NCBI GenBank assembly: GCA_946699065.1
Contig: CAMPDV010000502.1
Coordinates: forward strand, 124,001-188,000
Length of the DNA stretch: 64,000 nucleotides
Source of the DNA: Loxodes magnus
Taxonomy: Eukaryota > Ciliophora > Karyorelictea > Loxodida > Loxodidae
Direction of reading: 5' to 3'
Shown: positions 37,569-48,934 of the stretch, in pieces
Numbering within the stretch: position 1 is the first letter of the stretch
Layout: every line of letters begins with the position of its first letter
Program-made: the position numbers and the translations under genes
Notes under the pieces: model-generated
What the model saw: only the letters and a program-made list of their open reading frames with translations
What the model was told of the DNA's origin: nothing
Database searches by the model: none

Positions 37569-37826
37569 GGTAGGATCAATCCTCCAACTGAAACTGACTT
37601 AAATTCTGGTACCAGGAAGTACCCTATAGGTGAAAAACCAGCCAAGAGAAGAGAAGACAAGATCGAAGAGGCATCAAGTAGCATTAATGACGAAAGATGT
37701 CGGATACTAAGATCTCTTAGGCTAGCATTTCAATCGCAACCCTATAGAATACAAAATTCACAAGGGAAGGCTATCACTGTGGAAGATTTCAACAAGGAAT
37801 CCTTTAACTTTAAAAATTTGTATTAA
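37569..37826 (+). CDS. Coding-like GC-richer islet, possible gene fragment
   Basis: An 85-codon frame without any TGA, ending LY and TAA exactly at the border of the hairpin repeat. It includes KYPIGEKPAKRREDKIEEAS and QGKAITVEDFNKESFNFKNL. All four Gln are CAA and no internal TAA/TAG occurs, unlike neighbouring genes. Base composition is much less AT-rich than the flanks. No start Met in frame. It looks like a piece of an inserted or transferred coding sequence. Family unknown. Confidence 0.35.
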   Translation, partial: GRINPPTETDLNSGTRKYPIGEKPAKRREDKIEEASSSINDERCRILRSLRLAFQSQPYRIQNSQGKAITVEDFNKESFNFKNLY

Positions 37827-37865
37827 AGAGCTGCGCACCATTGAGACGCTACGCGCTCTATAATA
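37823..37865. repeat. Hairpin repeat, copy A
   Basis: A 43-bp GC-rich element with an internal stem (agagctgcgc against gcgctct) standing out from AT-rich flanks. Its reverse complement matches 47041-47083 with only a few differences, all in the loop region. It starts at TTAA. It may be a terminal inverted repeat, a small RNA hairpin or a miniature element end. Confidence 0.7.
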
Positions 37866-38573
37866 TCTTTTATTTATTTAAGTTCATCTTTCATAAAGTA
37901 GTCATATTCCTTTCTAAATTATGCTTATTAAATACTAATTTAAGAAGTTATATAATTAACATTAATTAAACTTAGTCTACATAAATTTCAACTCTCCCTC
38001 TTGGAAATATGGCTAATACTAGGGAAGAATAAGGTAAAAAGAGTGGAAAAAAGTTTTAGTTTGGATATTTAATTTTCATTAAGTAATTTTTTTAAATCAG
38101 TAGTTATGTGGTGTCGATATATGATTCAATACTGGGATTAATAAGGATTAAGATAAAAGAATATACTAGTTTGATGTTAGATATCAAGTAGATTTAGTTA
38201 TAGTTATTAATAATATAAAAAATAGAAAATACTACAACTATGACACTAAAATAGATTACGTGTTAGGAAGTTGCATTAATACTTCTCTTAGGAAAAAAGC
38301 ACTCAATTTAACATCTTGAGTTATATTACTTTATAGCTAATTAATTATTATAAATAGACTTTTATAACCTAATGTAAGTAACTTTTCTTGCATGTAATTC
38401 AGATAGGCCTAGTTACTAAGAGAAAAGAGGCAATTCAAGATTTATGAGTAGAATAAGAAAACTAATAATCTTTTTAGTTGTAATAACTTTAATATACTCT
38501 TATTCAACTATCTACCAATTAACTCTTTCTCACTACTGCTATTAGATCATTATTATAGACTTAACTTTTTTTA

Positions 38574-41127
38574 ATGAAGGTATCCTTTTAAATAATTAGC
38601 TTAAAAGTCTTAAGTTTATCTTACTTAAGTTAAGTATTGTTTGATGCTATAAATTTTTGGAAGATTAAACCTAGAAATGTTAGTTGATAACTCTCAATCA
38701 TAAATAACTAACATCTTTATTATAACTATCATACCTTATCTATATTAAAAGCCTTTTAGCTCTTTCAATTAATAAATCCTTAAGGTTTTATCAATAAAAT
38801 GTGGGGCAACTAAATGAAATTAAGTTAGAAGAGTATATAATAGCAGCAAAAGGGTTAGTATAGATAGTAGATTTGTTATAGCCTTAATAGTAAAAGTAAA
38901 TTATAGCTAAATTTAGAGCTAAATAAGGAGATTAATGGAATAAAGCTTTATTAAGATACTTTTTGTCAAAAATATTATTGGATTATAATTAACTCTATTA
39001 GTGGTTGATTAGTTTAAGTTTCTTATTATATAGAGTCTTTCTCTATAGAAGAGTTATTATTAAAGAGTTAAATTATATAAAAACGTAGAATTTAGAAGAA
39101 AAAAGCATTTTAGATGAGTAAAATATTGGAATATGAGATAGCTAGTTAAAGTGTTAATAAGACATACTAAAAATATAATTTCAAGGGAAAAAGCTTAAGA
39201 GCATTTTTTTAAATATATGCTATAGGAAATTTAAGTGAGATCTCAAGTTTAAGAACTTAATTTATCCTTTGCTGTAGTCTATTAATCTCTATTTAAAGAA
39301 TCTAAAATAAAAAAGCTGCTGTATATATACATTTAGCGTATAAAAAAATCCAAATATTGATAATATATTTGACTAATTTAGCATGCTTATATATGACTCA
39401 ATTAAATCCCTATTTTTACTGAAATGGTTTATATTCAATTTAAACTTACCCCTAGTTATAGCTTTATTTTATAATTCCTTTGGGAAGAGATTTCTCCAAC
39501 TACTTTTCCATTGAAAATTTGTAATTTCTTTAATAAGAGCAGCAATAGTTTAAGATATATAAATCTTAGTATAGTATTTTTTGTAATTAATCCTAATTGC
39601 TTAAAGAGTATATTCGCAGCATCTCGTAAGAAAGGATACTAATTTATTTCTGAAATATCTAATATACTGACCTTTATTATTGTGTGCATATATAAATAAG
39701 TAGAGAAGATACTAATAGTGTGTTTCTTTAAGCTTGGCTTTTAGTTATGCTAACTTTTCTAAATGCGTATAACTGCTTGATGATGTACTATAGTTTGCTA
39801 AATGAAAGTTAATAAGGAAGGAGAATATTCCATTTTAAGACATTTGGTTCATAGTAAATCGACTAATTTTTATTATCTTTCAATCCTCGTCGTTAGTTAT
39901 TGAATTATGGATAAGAAATTAGCTAGTGAAGCAGAATACTCTATTTATAAGCTAATATGTAGGATAAGAGATACAGAGATCATAAGAAATAGCTAGTTTG
40001 AATCTAACTTTAAAATTAAATGCTTAAAGCCTGCTTCTTTTCCACAATTTTTTCGCTAAAACATCTAGTTAAAAGAAGCTTCATTTATGCTTATATTCAT
40101 ACCTTTCAAAATTCCTTTAAGATGAATTATAAAATTATCTTTCTAGTTTAAGTTCCTTATATTTAAAGGATAATAAGCACAGAAAAAATTAGAAATACAA
40201 GAGCATTTAGATTAAATGGTATTAACTTAAATCTAGACACAAATGAATAGAGTTAGAAGGTTTTTTAGCAATAGATTCAAATTTGATGACTTAGAAAACA
40301 CATCACCAGAAAGTAAAATTTTAGCTTTCTATATACAGGCTAGATTTACAATGGGTAGAACTAATGCTCTAGATATTAAGCATATAACATTAATAGATAA
40401 ACTACCATTGATAAAAACCTTTAAGTTTCAAATTAAAAGTTCTAAGCAAAACTTCGATTTTTTACCTTTGAAAACTTATATTTACAAAGCTTGCCTCTTT
40501 TAATTGTTATTAGTCTTATATAAAAGATGCAAAAAATATGATATTCTCAGCAATAAAGTTCATAGAGTAATAATATTGATCTAGTAATAAAATATCTTCT
40601 AGAGTATTAAATCATTCCTAATTGATCATATCTAATGCTATTTTTATTCTAATACATCTAGTAAGCTAGATAATCTTAATAGCATTAGGATATGAAATAC
40701 CAGAGAGTTTATTTTCCTAATTAAGCAGCTAATTAAAACTAAACTGTTGTGAAATTAGAAAATTATCTATGATCAAGCTAAAATCTTTAATGTCTTCAAT
40801 TATAATAGTTAAGAAATTAACCAAGTCAGTTTAGTTCGTTATTCGTAAGATAGTTATAAGATGTATTAAGACAGAAAAGCAGATTAAAACTTGAAAAGCT
40901 ATTTAGATACAATTAGAGTATGCAAGATGCTTAAACTGCTCAAATCTATTTATATTTACTATCACTTTATTAGAGCTAAAACATGTAAACTTAAAACCAA
41001 AGTTAGGAAATAATTTATATAGTACTAAAAATTAAGAAATATGATCAAGTTTGATCATATTTTGCATAAAATCACATTTTATGCATATTAAGTTTAAGAA
41101 AGCTAAAATTAAGTAAATGCTTAATGA
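38574..41127 (+). CDS. Large helical protein, about 840 aa, exon borders approximate
   Basis: Starts MKVSFQIISLKSLKFILLKL. One frame with strong protein character runs to about 40240 (LNEIKLEEYIIAAKGLVQIV, then LNLPLVIALFYNSFGKRFLQ). It continues in another frame from about 40243 (NRVRRFFSNRFKFDDLENTS) to TGA at 41125. Small introns must link the parts. Gln is mostly TAA/TAG. Predominantly helical. Family not recognised. Size and character resemble the 33001-36006 and 5758-8255 genes, but I could not show homology. Confidence 0.5.
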
Positions 41128-42245
41128 AATAGTGATATTACTTGAATTAAAAAAGCTTAAAGTTGCTTTCATTCAATCGAAAATAATCGAAAGTTAAAAA
41201 ACACTCTCAGTAGAAACAAAAACTGTTTGAGCAAAGTATTTTAATTAATCCTTTCAATAAATATCCTATTATTAATAAATAAAGCATGTATTTAGTTGAT
41301 GTGATATTCTAGAGTATTGAGTAAATAGCAATATTAATTTAGACTTATAATATCTTTCTTTAAATGATGCAATTTTGTTTATAAGCTTCTCACATTCATA
41401 TTATAATTGCCAGTTATTTATTATTACTACCTCGATACCTTTTCTAAATCATAATTTCTTAAAAGCACTCTAGATTATAAGAACTAAAATTCTATATTAA
41501 TTCAGAATTTTTCTTTAAGTTTATTTGCTTATCATTTACTTGTGCTATTAATAGTTACATACAACAGCGTCTTATATTTTTAGTTAATTGATTTATCACT
41601 CTAATGAATCATTATTTTAATATACTAATGCTATAAATCATATAGTTATATTTTTGATATATATCACAAAGGAAAATCTCTGGAATGTATGCCCAGATAT
41701 CATTTAATTGTCTCATTTTGATTCTTCTTTTATAGTTTGTATTTCTTTCTATTTAACTGAGGTATTTATTCCTTATAATTAAGAACTAATTTTTTATATT
41801 TATACTCAGTTGTAATATGCAGTCAAAGAAATAGAAAACTTAATTGGGTTTAGTTTGCAAAAACAAGTATATAGAGACACGATTGGACTTCAGCAGTGAG
41901 CTTGCTGTATCAATAAAAAAATAGTCATAGTAAATATCCCTTATTTCTAAAATCAGTCTAAGTTAGATTCTGAACTATAAACATTATAAAGTAGTTTGCA
42001 CTCTATCTTTGATCTTCAAGCAGTATAAGCTTCCTTTAGTCTTTCTAAAACTAGTAAGATAAGAACTATTATCTTATATTTTAAAGAAGGATAAAGAAGA
42101 GGCATAACTTACCTAAATTTAGCATAGATAACTAAGCATTTAAGTATATAAATAATATGCAAATAGAATAAAGCAATACTAATCTTTATTAATGTATGCT
42201 TGAACTGTCTATACTTCGTTATTATACATACTTCTTGTATTAAAT
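41128..42245. other. Intergenic region
   Basis: AT-rich, 1.1 kb. No supported gene. Should contain the promoter of the OSCA-LNR gene. Confidence 0.35.
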
Positions 42246-45200
42246 ATGATTCTATTAGAGGAGAAAATAGAAAGGATTTAAGAAGAGAAGGAAGAATTAA
42301 TGGACGAAGATTTAAACTGATTTTGCTAAAGAGGATAAATTAGTTTAGCTGAAATTTATGTTAAAAAGCATTCTGTTGGAAGCTTTTTAGAAGAGAAGGG
42401 GGAAAATTATCTGTAATGTAAGCATCTCCTTAAGATTTCGCAAGTTTGGGATTAGGAATTGAACTTTACTTGGACTTTATTAAAAGACTTTGTGTTTGCT
42501 TCTTTATTTTAAGCTTTATGAGTATTGGAAAGCTGGCAATTTATTCCAAAATCAAAGAAAATTACAAACAAGAAGGAAGCTTTTTTGAACTCCTCTCAGC
42601 AGGAAATTTAGACACAGAGTAAAGAGTAATTGATTTTTGAACTTTTGATGATGAGTATCTAAAGAAACAAAATATGAAAGAAAAGTATTGAAGTACTAGG
42701 ATGAAAATCTATTTGTAGGAAGATATGCTGTTGAAATAAAAGGATTACCTAAGAGAGGATTAACAGAGTCAAAGGTGAGAAATTTTTTTGAAAAGTATGG
42801 AGAAATTCATGAAATAGTCCTAGGAGGCTAGTGTAAAAGATTTATGAATAATTACAAAAAAACTAAAATATATAAAAATTAAAATAGCTTCAGAAGAGCT
42901 TAAATTAAAGGAAAAGAAAGAGCTAAATTAATCAAGATGATTCAAATTATATTGGTATCTTTAATTACTAATCTCTTGACAAAAGCTACAAATATCTTTA
43001 CTTTAAATACCACTTTGAAGTAACTCTAAGATGATATTACAAAAGAAAGAATAGGGGAAAAAGAAGAAGACATTTAGAAAGTCTTTATAATATTTGAGCA
43101 TGTTTAGTCATAAATAACCTGCTTAAATGATTATTAAAGATATAAATATTTTACTTATTTATTGCCTAAAACTATTCGATGAAATGAAAAGCATCCTCTT
43201 ATTGTAGAGCAAGCAAAGGAACCATCTATGATATTATGAGAAAACGTAGATTTATCCTAGAAAAAAGGAAAGTTAAGTTCCTTCATTATTTATTTCCTTT
43301 TGATTGTAGTCATATGAGTTTCTTTACTTCTGATTTATTCAATAGATCTAGCAGAAAATTCCAGCTTCCCTACAAAATCTGAATGTGAATAGTATTATAA
43401 ATCAGTAAACAGATTCATACTGAAAGATAGCTCTCTAAGAATTCAAGATCTATAGAAAGAATATGGGATATAAACATATAAATACGATACTACCTCAAAA
43501 GGATACTACTGTTGATGTTACTAGTAGGATTTTTATGATGTTTGAAAAGGAGAATCCGATGAAGCGAAGCTATGTGAAAATTAAAAAAAAGAACAGATAA
43601 AATACTGGGAGATATAAATAGGAAAAGGATTAGTAATTATACTATGAAATCAGATTATAACCTGAATCTTTACTAAGTTGAATAAGTTTAACCAAAAGTA
43701 AGATAAAGAAGAAGAAATGGTAAGCAAATTTAAAAAATTGTTCATATTTTAGTATTTTAATTATGCATTCTCAATAATGATGGTAGATTTGATTAAAAGA
43801 GACGTTTTTACTAGATACTGATATATAAATGTAGGATAAGGTATAACTACTAGTATCTTAGTCGCTATCTTTATACCTGAGCTGGCAAAAATATTATTGA
43901 AGCCTTTTTAGATACTTATTCAAAAGTCAAAATCGAAGAAGCTACAAACTTAATACGATCTGAACAGAACATTGCTAGGTCCTAAGTTTGAAATAATAGA
44001 AGGTTTATCTTAAGCAAGTGCAGTTTCTTTTGCTACTCTAACATTTTCTTCTAGAATTCCTATTCTCATACTTATATGCCTTATATATAACATAATAAAA
44101 TACTGGGTTGATAAATATCTAATTTTAACATACTATAGAAAGTCAAAATAAATGGCATTGCAAATTCAGGGCTAAATATAAAAAATGCTAAGCATAGTAA
44201 TGATTGAACATGCAGCTTTTACCATTTTCATACTAAGCAAAAGCGAAATTTTCACATTAAACTATGAGACATGCTTAATAGAGTTTAAATACAACTGCTA
44301 TTGATATAACTATGTACTAAAGTTATCAAAAAAGGATTTTTAAATAGTAAGTTAGAATTAGATTTAATGTAACCAAGATTGCTTAAACGAAAAATTTTGG
44401 AGCCATAAATGTGATTAATAGTGTGATTTGGAATAATGCAATTATGATAACTGAGAGTGCAAATGTCCTCCTTCATGTACCAAAGAGCTGCTAGCAAACA
44501 GTTTGCGTGATGAAAATTGTAATCATCAAGTTTGTAGCTGATATGATAATTGAAATTGTGGTTGTAATTTAAATTGCTCTGAAGGAATTATAGGAGATGG
44601 CTTCTGTGATCTAGAATGTAGTACAAAATTATGCAAATATGATAAAGGAGATTGTGACTGTGATACATAATGTCCTTATGAATTAACTATAAATGAGAAA
44701 TGTGATTAATAGTGTAATATAAATAATTGTAATTATGATAATTAATATTGCTAATGTGCAGCTAATTGTATTGATTATTATTTAAGAGACAACTAATGTG
44801 ATGCCGAATGTAATTTTGAATAATGTAATTATGATAATGGAGATTGCAACTGCCCTTCTTCTTGTACAAAAGATTTATTAAGTAATAATTAATGTGATTA
44901 AGACTGTAATTTAGAAGATTGTAATTTTGATAATTGGAAATGTTCTTGTGCAAAATATTGCTATGATTCTTATTTAGGAGATTAATAATGTGACTAAGAA
45001 TGTAATACTGAGGAATGCAACTATGATAATTGGGATTGCAAGTGTCCTCCTTCTTGTTCAGAAGATTTACTGAATAATATTTAATGTGATTAAATATGCA
45101 ATTTTCAAAGACGTAGCACTTATGATAATTAAGCGTGTTTGTGTTCAACTTATTGTTTTCCTTTTATTTTAGGAAATGATGAATGTAATAGTGCTTGTAA

Positions 45201-48200
45201 TTTTAGAATAATGCAATTATGATCAAGGCGATTGTAAATATCCATCCTATTGTACTTAAGACTTACTAAATAACAATAAATGCGATTAAGATTGCAACTA
45301 ACTTGAATGCAACTTTGATAATTGAAGTTGTATGTGTGCAATAAACTGTTGGGATGATTATTTATAAAATGGTTACTGTGAAGAAGTTTGTAATGTTGAA
45401 TAATGTTTCTATGATCATGGAGATTGCGAATGCCCTCTTTCATGTACTTAAGATTTATTAAATAACAATAAATGTTACTAAGAATGCAATTATGCTACAT
45501 GTAGTAATTATGATAATTGAAAATGTACTTGTTCAGTAGAGTGTCTAGATAGTTATTTTGGAAATTATTTTTGCAATCCAACTTGTAAGTACAATAGTGT
45601 AATTATGATAACTGAGAGTGTATCTGTAATCCATCATGTACAGAAAATTTTATAAATAACTATTAATGCGATGAAGAATGTAATAACTATGGATATAAGT
45701 TCGATGATTGGAAATGCACTTGTGCATATAAATGCCAAGAAAGTTTTTTAAGAGATGGTAAATGTGCTTGATAATTTAACTAATAATAATGTAATTATGA
45801 CAATGGTGATTGTTAATGTCCTTTTACTTGTACAACAGAAATGCTAAATAATAAAATATGTGATGATGAATGTAATTCCGTGGGCTGTAATTTTGATAAT
45901 TTAAGGTGCTTATGTTCAGATGATTGTTAAGCTTATTTTATAGGGGATAACTATTGCTAACATCAATGTAATGCTTTATAATGTAATTATGATAAAGGTG
46001 ATTGTTTATGTCCCGAAAGCTGCTCTTTAATTTAATTAGGAAATGGAATATGTGATCAATAATGTAATTTAGAAGAATGTTAATTTGATTTACTTGATTG
46101 TTAATGCTCTTTATACTGTAAACCCTAGTAAATTGGAGATGAAATATGCTAAGATCAATGCAATACTAAATAATGCAATTTTGATAATAACGACTGCTCA
46201 TGTCCTAGCTTATGTCTATCACTTTTAGCAAATAAATAATGTGATTTAAAGTGTGATATCGATTAATGCTTTTATGACTACTATGATTGCTGATGTACTA
46301 CTTCTTGTCATTTATCATTTTTAAATAATTCAATATATAATCCCGAGTGTTATAACAAAGATTGCATGCATGATGGTACTGATTGTTCTTGTCCTGATAG
46401 CTGCAATTCATTAATGAACAAAGGTATTTGTGATTTAAATTGCTCCTTAGTAGGTTGTAATTAAGATAACAATGAGTGTATGTGTTCTACTGGTTGCGGC
46501 GCTTTTTAATTAGGGAATCAAGAATATGATTTATTTTGCTTAACTAGGGAGTGCTTTTTTGATTATGGAGATTGCGAGTGCTCAACAGGATGCGATTTTA
46601 GCTAGTTATAAAATGGAGTTTGCGACTATTTTTGCTAAGTAAAAGATTGTAATTATGACCATTTTGACTGTTAATATAACGCTTCTCTAAAAATTCCTTT
46701 TATAAATTAATGATCAGACTAATGCTTTTTAGATTGAGTTAATGACTTAATATGTGACTATATTTGTTACAATTTTAATTGCAAATATGATGGAGATGAC
46801 TGCTCTTATAAATAAGTCTATTACAGCAAATGTACTTGCGATTTCTTATTGAGAAACAATTAAAAATGCGATGAGAAAGGCTTAAATAAAGAATGCCACT
46901 ATGACTGACCTGATTGTAATTAATTTCAGTGTAGTTCTGGTTGCTATTGATCATGAGTTTATGATGGTAAATGTGATATAACTTGTAATGTAAGTTTTTG
47001 TGATTATGATGGAGGAAATTGTGATAAATAAATAAATTTTATTATAGAGCGCGTAGCACTCTCGTTGGTGCGCAGCTCTTTAAAAAAAATGTTTCATACT
47101 GACAAGAATGTTTGTTACTGATAAAATTATCAGATACTGATAAATCTTGTTCAATACTGGTATAATTATTCAGTACTGATAAAATGTTCAATACTGATAT
47201 AATTTTAGAATACTCGTAATCTTTAATACTTGCTGGAGGTCCAAGGACATGGCAGGATTGTGTCTCATTGCATCACCAAAGCAGAGGACGACATGTGTCA
47301 ATTATGGGTACTTAAATTCCCCACCTCTGATGAAGCTCGCAATATTATTTCTTTTTTGTTCCAGTATTAAAAATAAACGAAATCAAATCAAGCCAACGTC
47401 GAAGGTCTAAGAATCTTATGTCTCGAGGCCAAACCAAAGCAGAGGAAGACATAAAGTCGATTATGGGTACTTAACTTCCCCAACCTCTGATGAAGATGAC
47501 CTTGTTGTTCACCTTCGAACAACTATGGCGGTTTTTATATATAATAAAGAAAAGGATTCTTAAAAAGATGATGAGAAATGTATATAAAATGGATTTCCTA
47601 AATACTGACTAGGAGATAGAATGTGTGATTAGAATTGCAACATACCAGAATGTAATAACGATTATGGAGATTGCAATAATTGCACATGTCCTTTAGAAAT
47701 AATAGGGAATAATAAATGTGACAAAGAATGCTTTACAGTAGATTGTAAATTTGATGGAGGAGATTGTGATAACGAACTAACTTATTTAGAAGTTTGCGCA
47801 TAAAAAGGATGCATTAACTAAAATATTGATAACTTAAAATGTGACTAGAAATGTAATATAACAGAGTGTAGCTATGATAATCTTGAATGTGATAAATCAG
47901 TAAATGTAAACAAGTAGATGAGATGCTTGGAGACTGGATATCCTTTCCTATCTTTCCTTTATAATGGTATATGTAATGAATAGTGTAACAATAAATAGTG
48001 TAATTATGATGGTAGTGATTGCAAATACGAATGAATAAAATATAAAAAGCAGTGCAAATTTACTAATATTTAAAGATGTGCAGTAGATAACTCTTTGAAG
48101 GAAGCTTTAAGTTTGACTTCGGGAATTCTGATGTGTATCATTATAGCTATTGAAGTGATTTATTGAGTAATATTGCAGATCTATAAATCAATAGAACGAA

Positions 48201-48934
48201 AATAATATGAATAAAGTGCATCAAAGTAAGAAAGTTATACTAAAGGTATGTTTTTATTATTTTAGTTAAATGAAACTAAACTTAATACTTATTAGGCAAT
48301 AAGGAATTGAAAATATAAGAAAGCAAAATTAGCTTTAGATAAGGAAATTTTAACTTTAGATTAAACTAATCAAAGGAAACAGAATGCTCATAATATTTCT
48401 AGCATTGATTAAAATCTGATGTTTCAGAATCAAGACCAAACAACATACTACTAGGATAATTAATCTTTTAAAATAAACTAAAATAGCGATTTTTAATATG
48501 AACATTCATAGAATAAGTGTTACTAAACTCTCCAAGAAACTGCAAGATAAGAAGTTTGTTGTGAGACTTGTCCTGAAAAGCAGATTTAAGACAATTAACT
48601 CAAAAATAGTTAAGAAAATTGACTAAATTTAATTCCAAATTCACTAACTATAGTAAAAAAAGATAGAATCTTATTTTAAGGAATTAGAGATGAAGAAAAG
48701 AAACAGCAACATAATAAAAATAACTAAGAACTATTTTAAATAAATTGTTACTTAAACTAATTTATTGTTTGCTTAAAATCTTTAAAGAATTATTTTTTTC
48801 TTATTAATTATACTTGCCGCTTTAATCTGTTGATTTAACTAAGTTTAAGCACATATATCTATTAATGTTTCATTTTTATCTTATGTTAAAAATATATACC
48901 AAATTTAAGTTTTTACATTGCATATGATTTATGA
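42246..48934 (+). CDS. TMEM63/OSCA(CSC1)-type channel fused to about 31 LNR repeats
   Basis: Starts MILLEEKIERIQEEKEELMD; introns at 42418-42434 (17 nt) and 42655-42680 (26 nt) restore one frame. Channel part: first membrane helix LCVCFFILSFMSIG, then the RRM-like PHM7_cyt domain (RYAVEIKGLPKRGLTESKV). The 7TM region follows (SSFIIYFLLIVVIWVSLLLI; LVAIFIPELAKILLKPF; FATLTFSSRIPILILICLIY), with the typical GP-F and YWVDKYLILTYYRKS. From about 44350 there are 27 modules of the form CDxxCNxxxCxYDxxxC (Lin-12/Notch repeat). A non-coding block follows (47035-47545), then four more modules, a membrane segment (GILMCIIIAIEVIYWVIL) and a Gln-rich tail. The register shifts by one base near 45208 and back near 45597, a possible indel pair or assembly error. 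OSCA/TMEM63 proteins are mechanosensitive cation channels; LNRs are Ca2+-binding, force-sensitive modules in Notch. The true stop could be upstream of 48934. Confidence 0.72.
47041..47083. repeat. Hairpin repeat, copy B (inverted relative to copy A)
   Basis: 43 bp matching the reverse complement of 37823-37865. It can fold as agagc-gcg...cac pairing with gtg-cgc-agctct, with small bulges. It ends at TTAA. Homology with copy A extends a little into the flanking aaataaataaa. Confidence 0.72.
47096..47229. repeat. Iterated ATACTGATAAA-type motif
   Basis: Six to seven copies of a motif near (a/t)tactgataaa, spaced 17-21 bp and gradually degenerating toward tactcgtaat and tacttgctgg. The regular spacing resembles iterons or a decayed short tandem repeat. 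Confidence 0.6.
47275..47335. repeat. Structured block, copy 1
   Basis: About 61 nt beginning accaaagcagagg and ending cctctgatgaag. The ends can pair (cagagg/cctctg) and gacatgtgtc inside is a perfect dyad. It is nearly identical to 47433-47495, with differences concentrated in the inner loop. Confidence 0.6.
47433..47495. repeat. Structured block, copy 2
   Basis: Second copy, with the inner dyad changed to gacataaagtc so that gac/gtc pairing is retained. An additional outer inverted repeat (cgaaggt at about 47400, accttcg at about 47511) encloses this copy. The pattern is that of a duplicated structured RNA or element core. Confidence 0.6.

Larger units (their letters stand above)
47035..47545. 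other. Non-coding block interrupting the LNR array
   Basis: Between LNR module 27 and the next one lie about 510 bp without LNR character, far longer than the 16-35 nt introns seen here. It holds the hairpin repeat (47041-47083), short iterated motifs (47096-47229) and two similar structured blocks (47275-47335, 47433-47495). The borders carry short complementary AT words (ttttattata / tataataaa). It could be an inserted miniature element, an unexcised IES-like sequence or a long intron. Confidence 0.55.

Noticed and set aside
44285-45443. Minus-strand standard-code ORFs rich in Asn, Tyr and His within 44285-45443
   Set aside because: They are antisense shadows of the LNR array; the plus strand has the conserved Cys spacing.
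47320-47515. Hammerhead ribozyme core (CTGATGA followed by a stem and CGAAC)
   Set aside because: The stem and GAA spacing are not canonical, no cleavage-site partner was found, and copy 1 lacks the second half.
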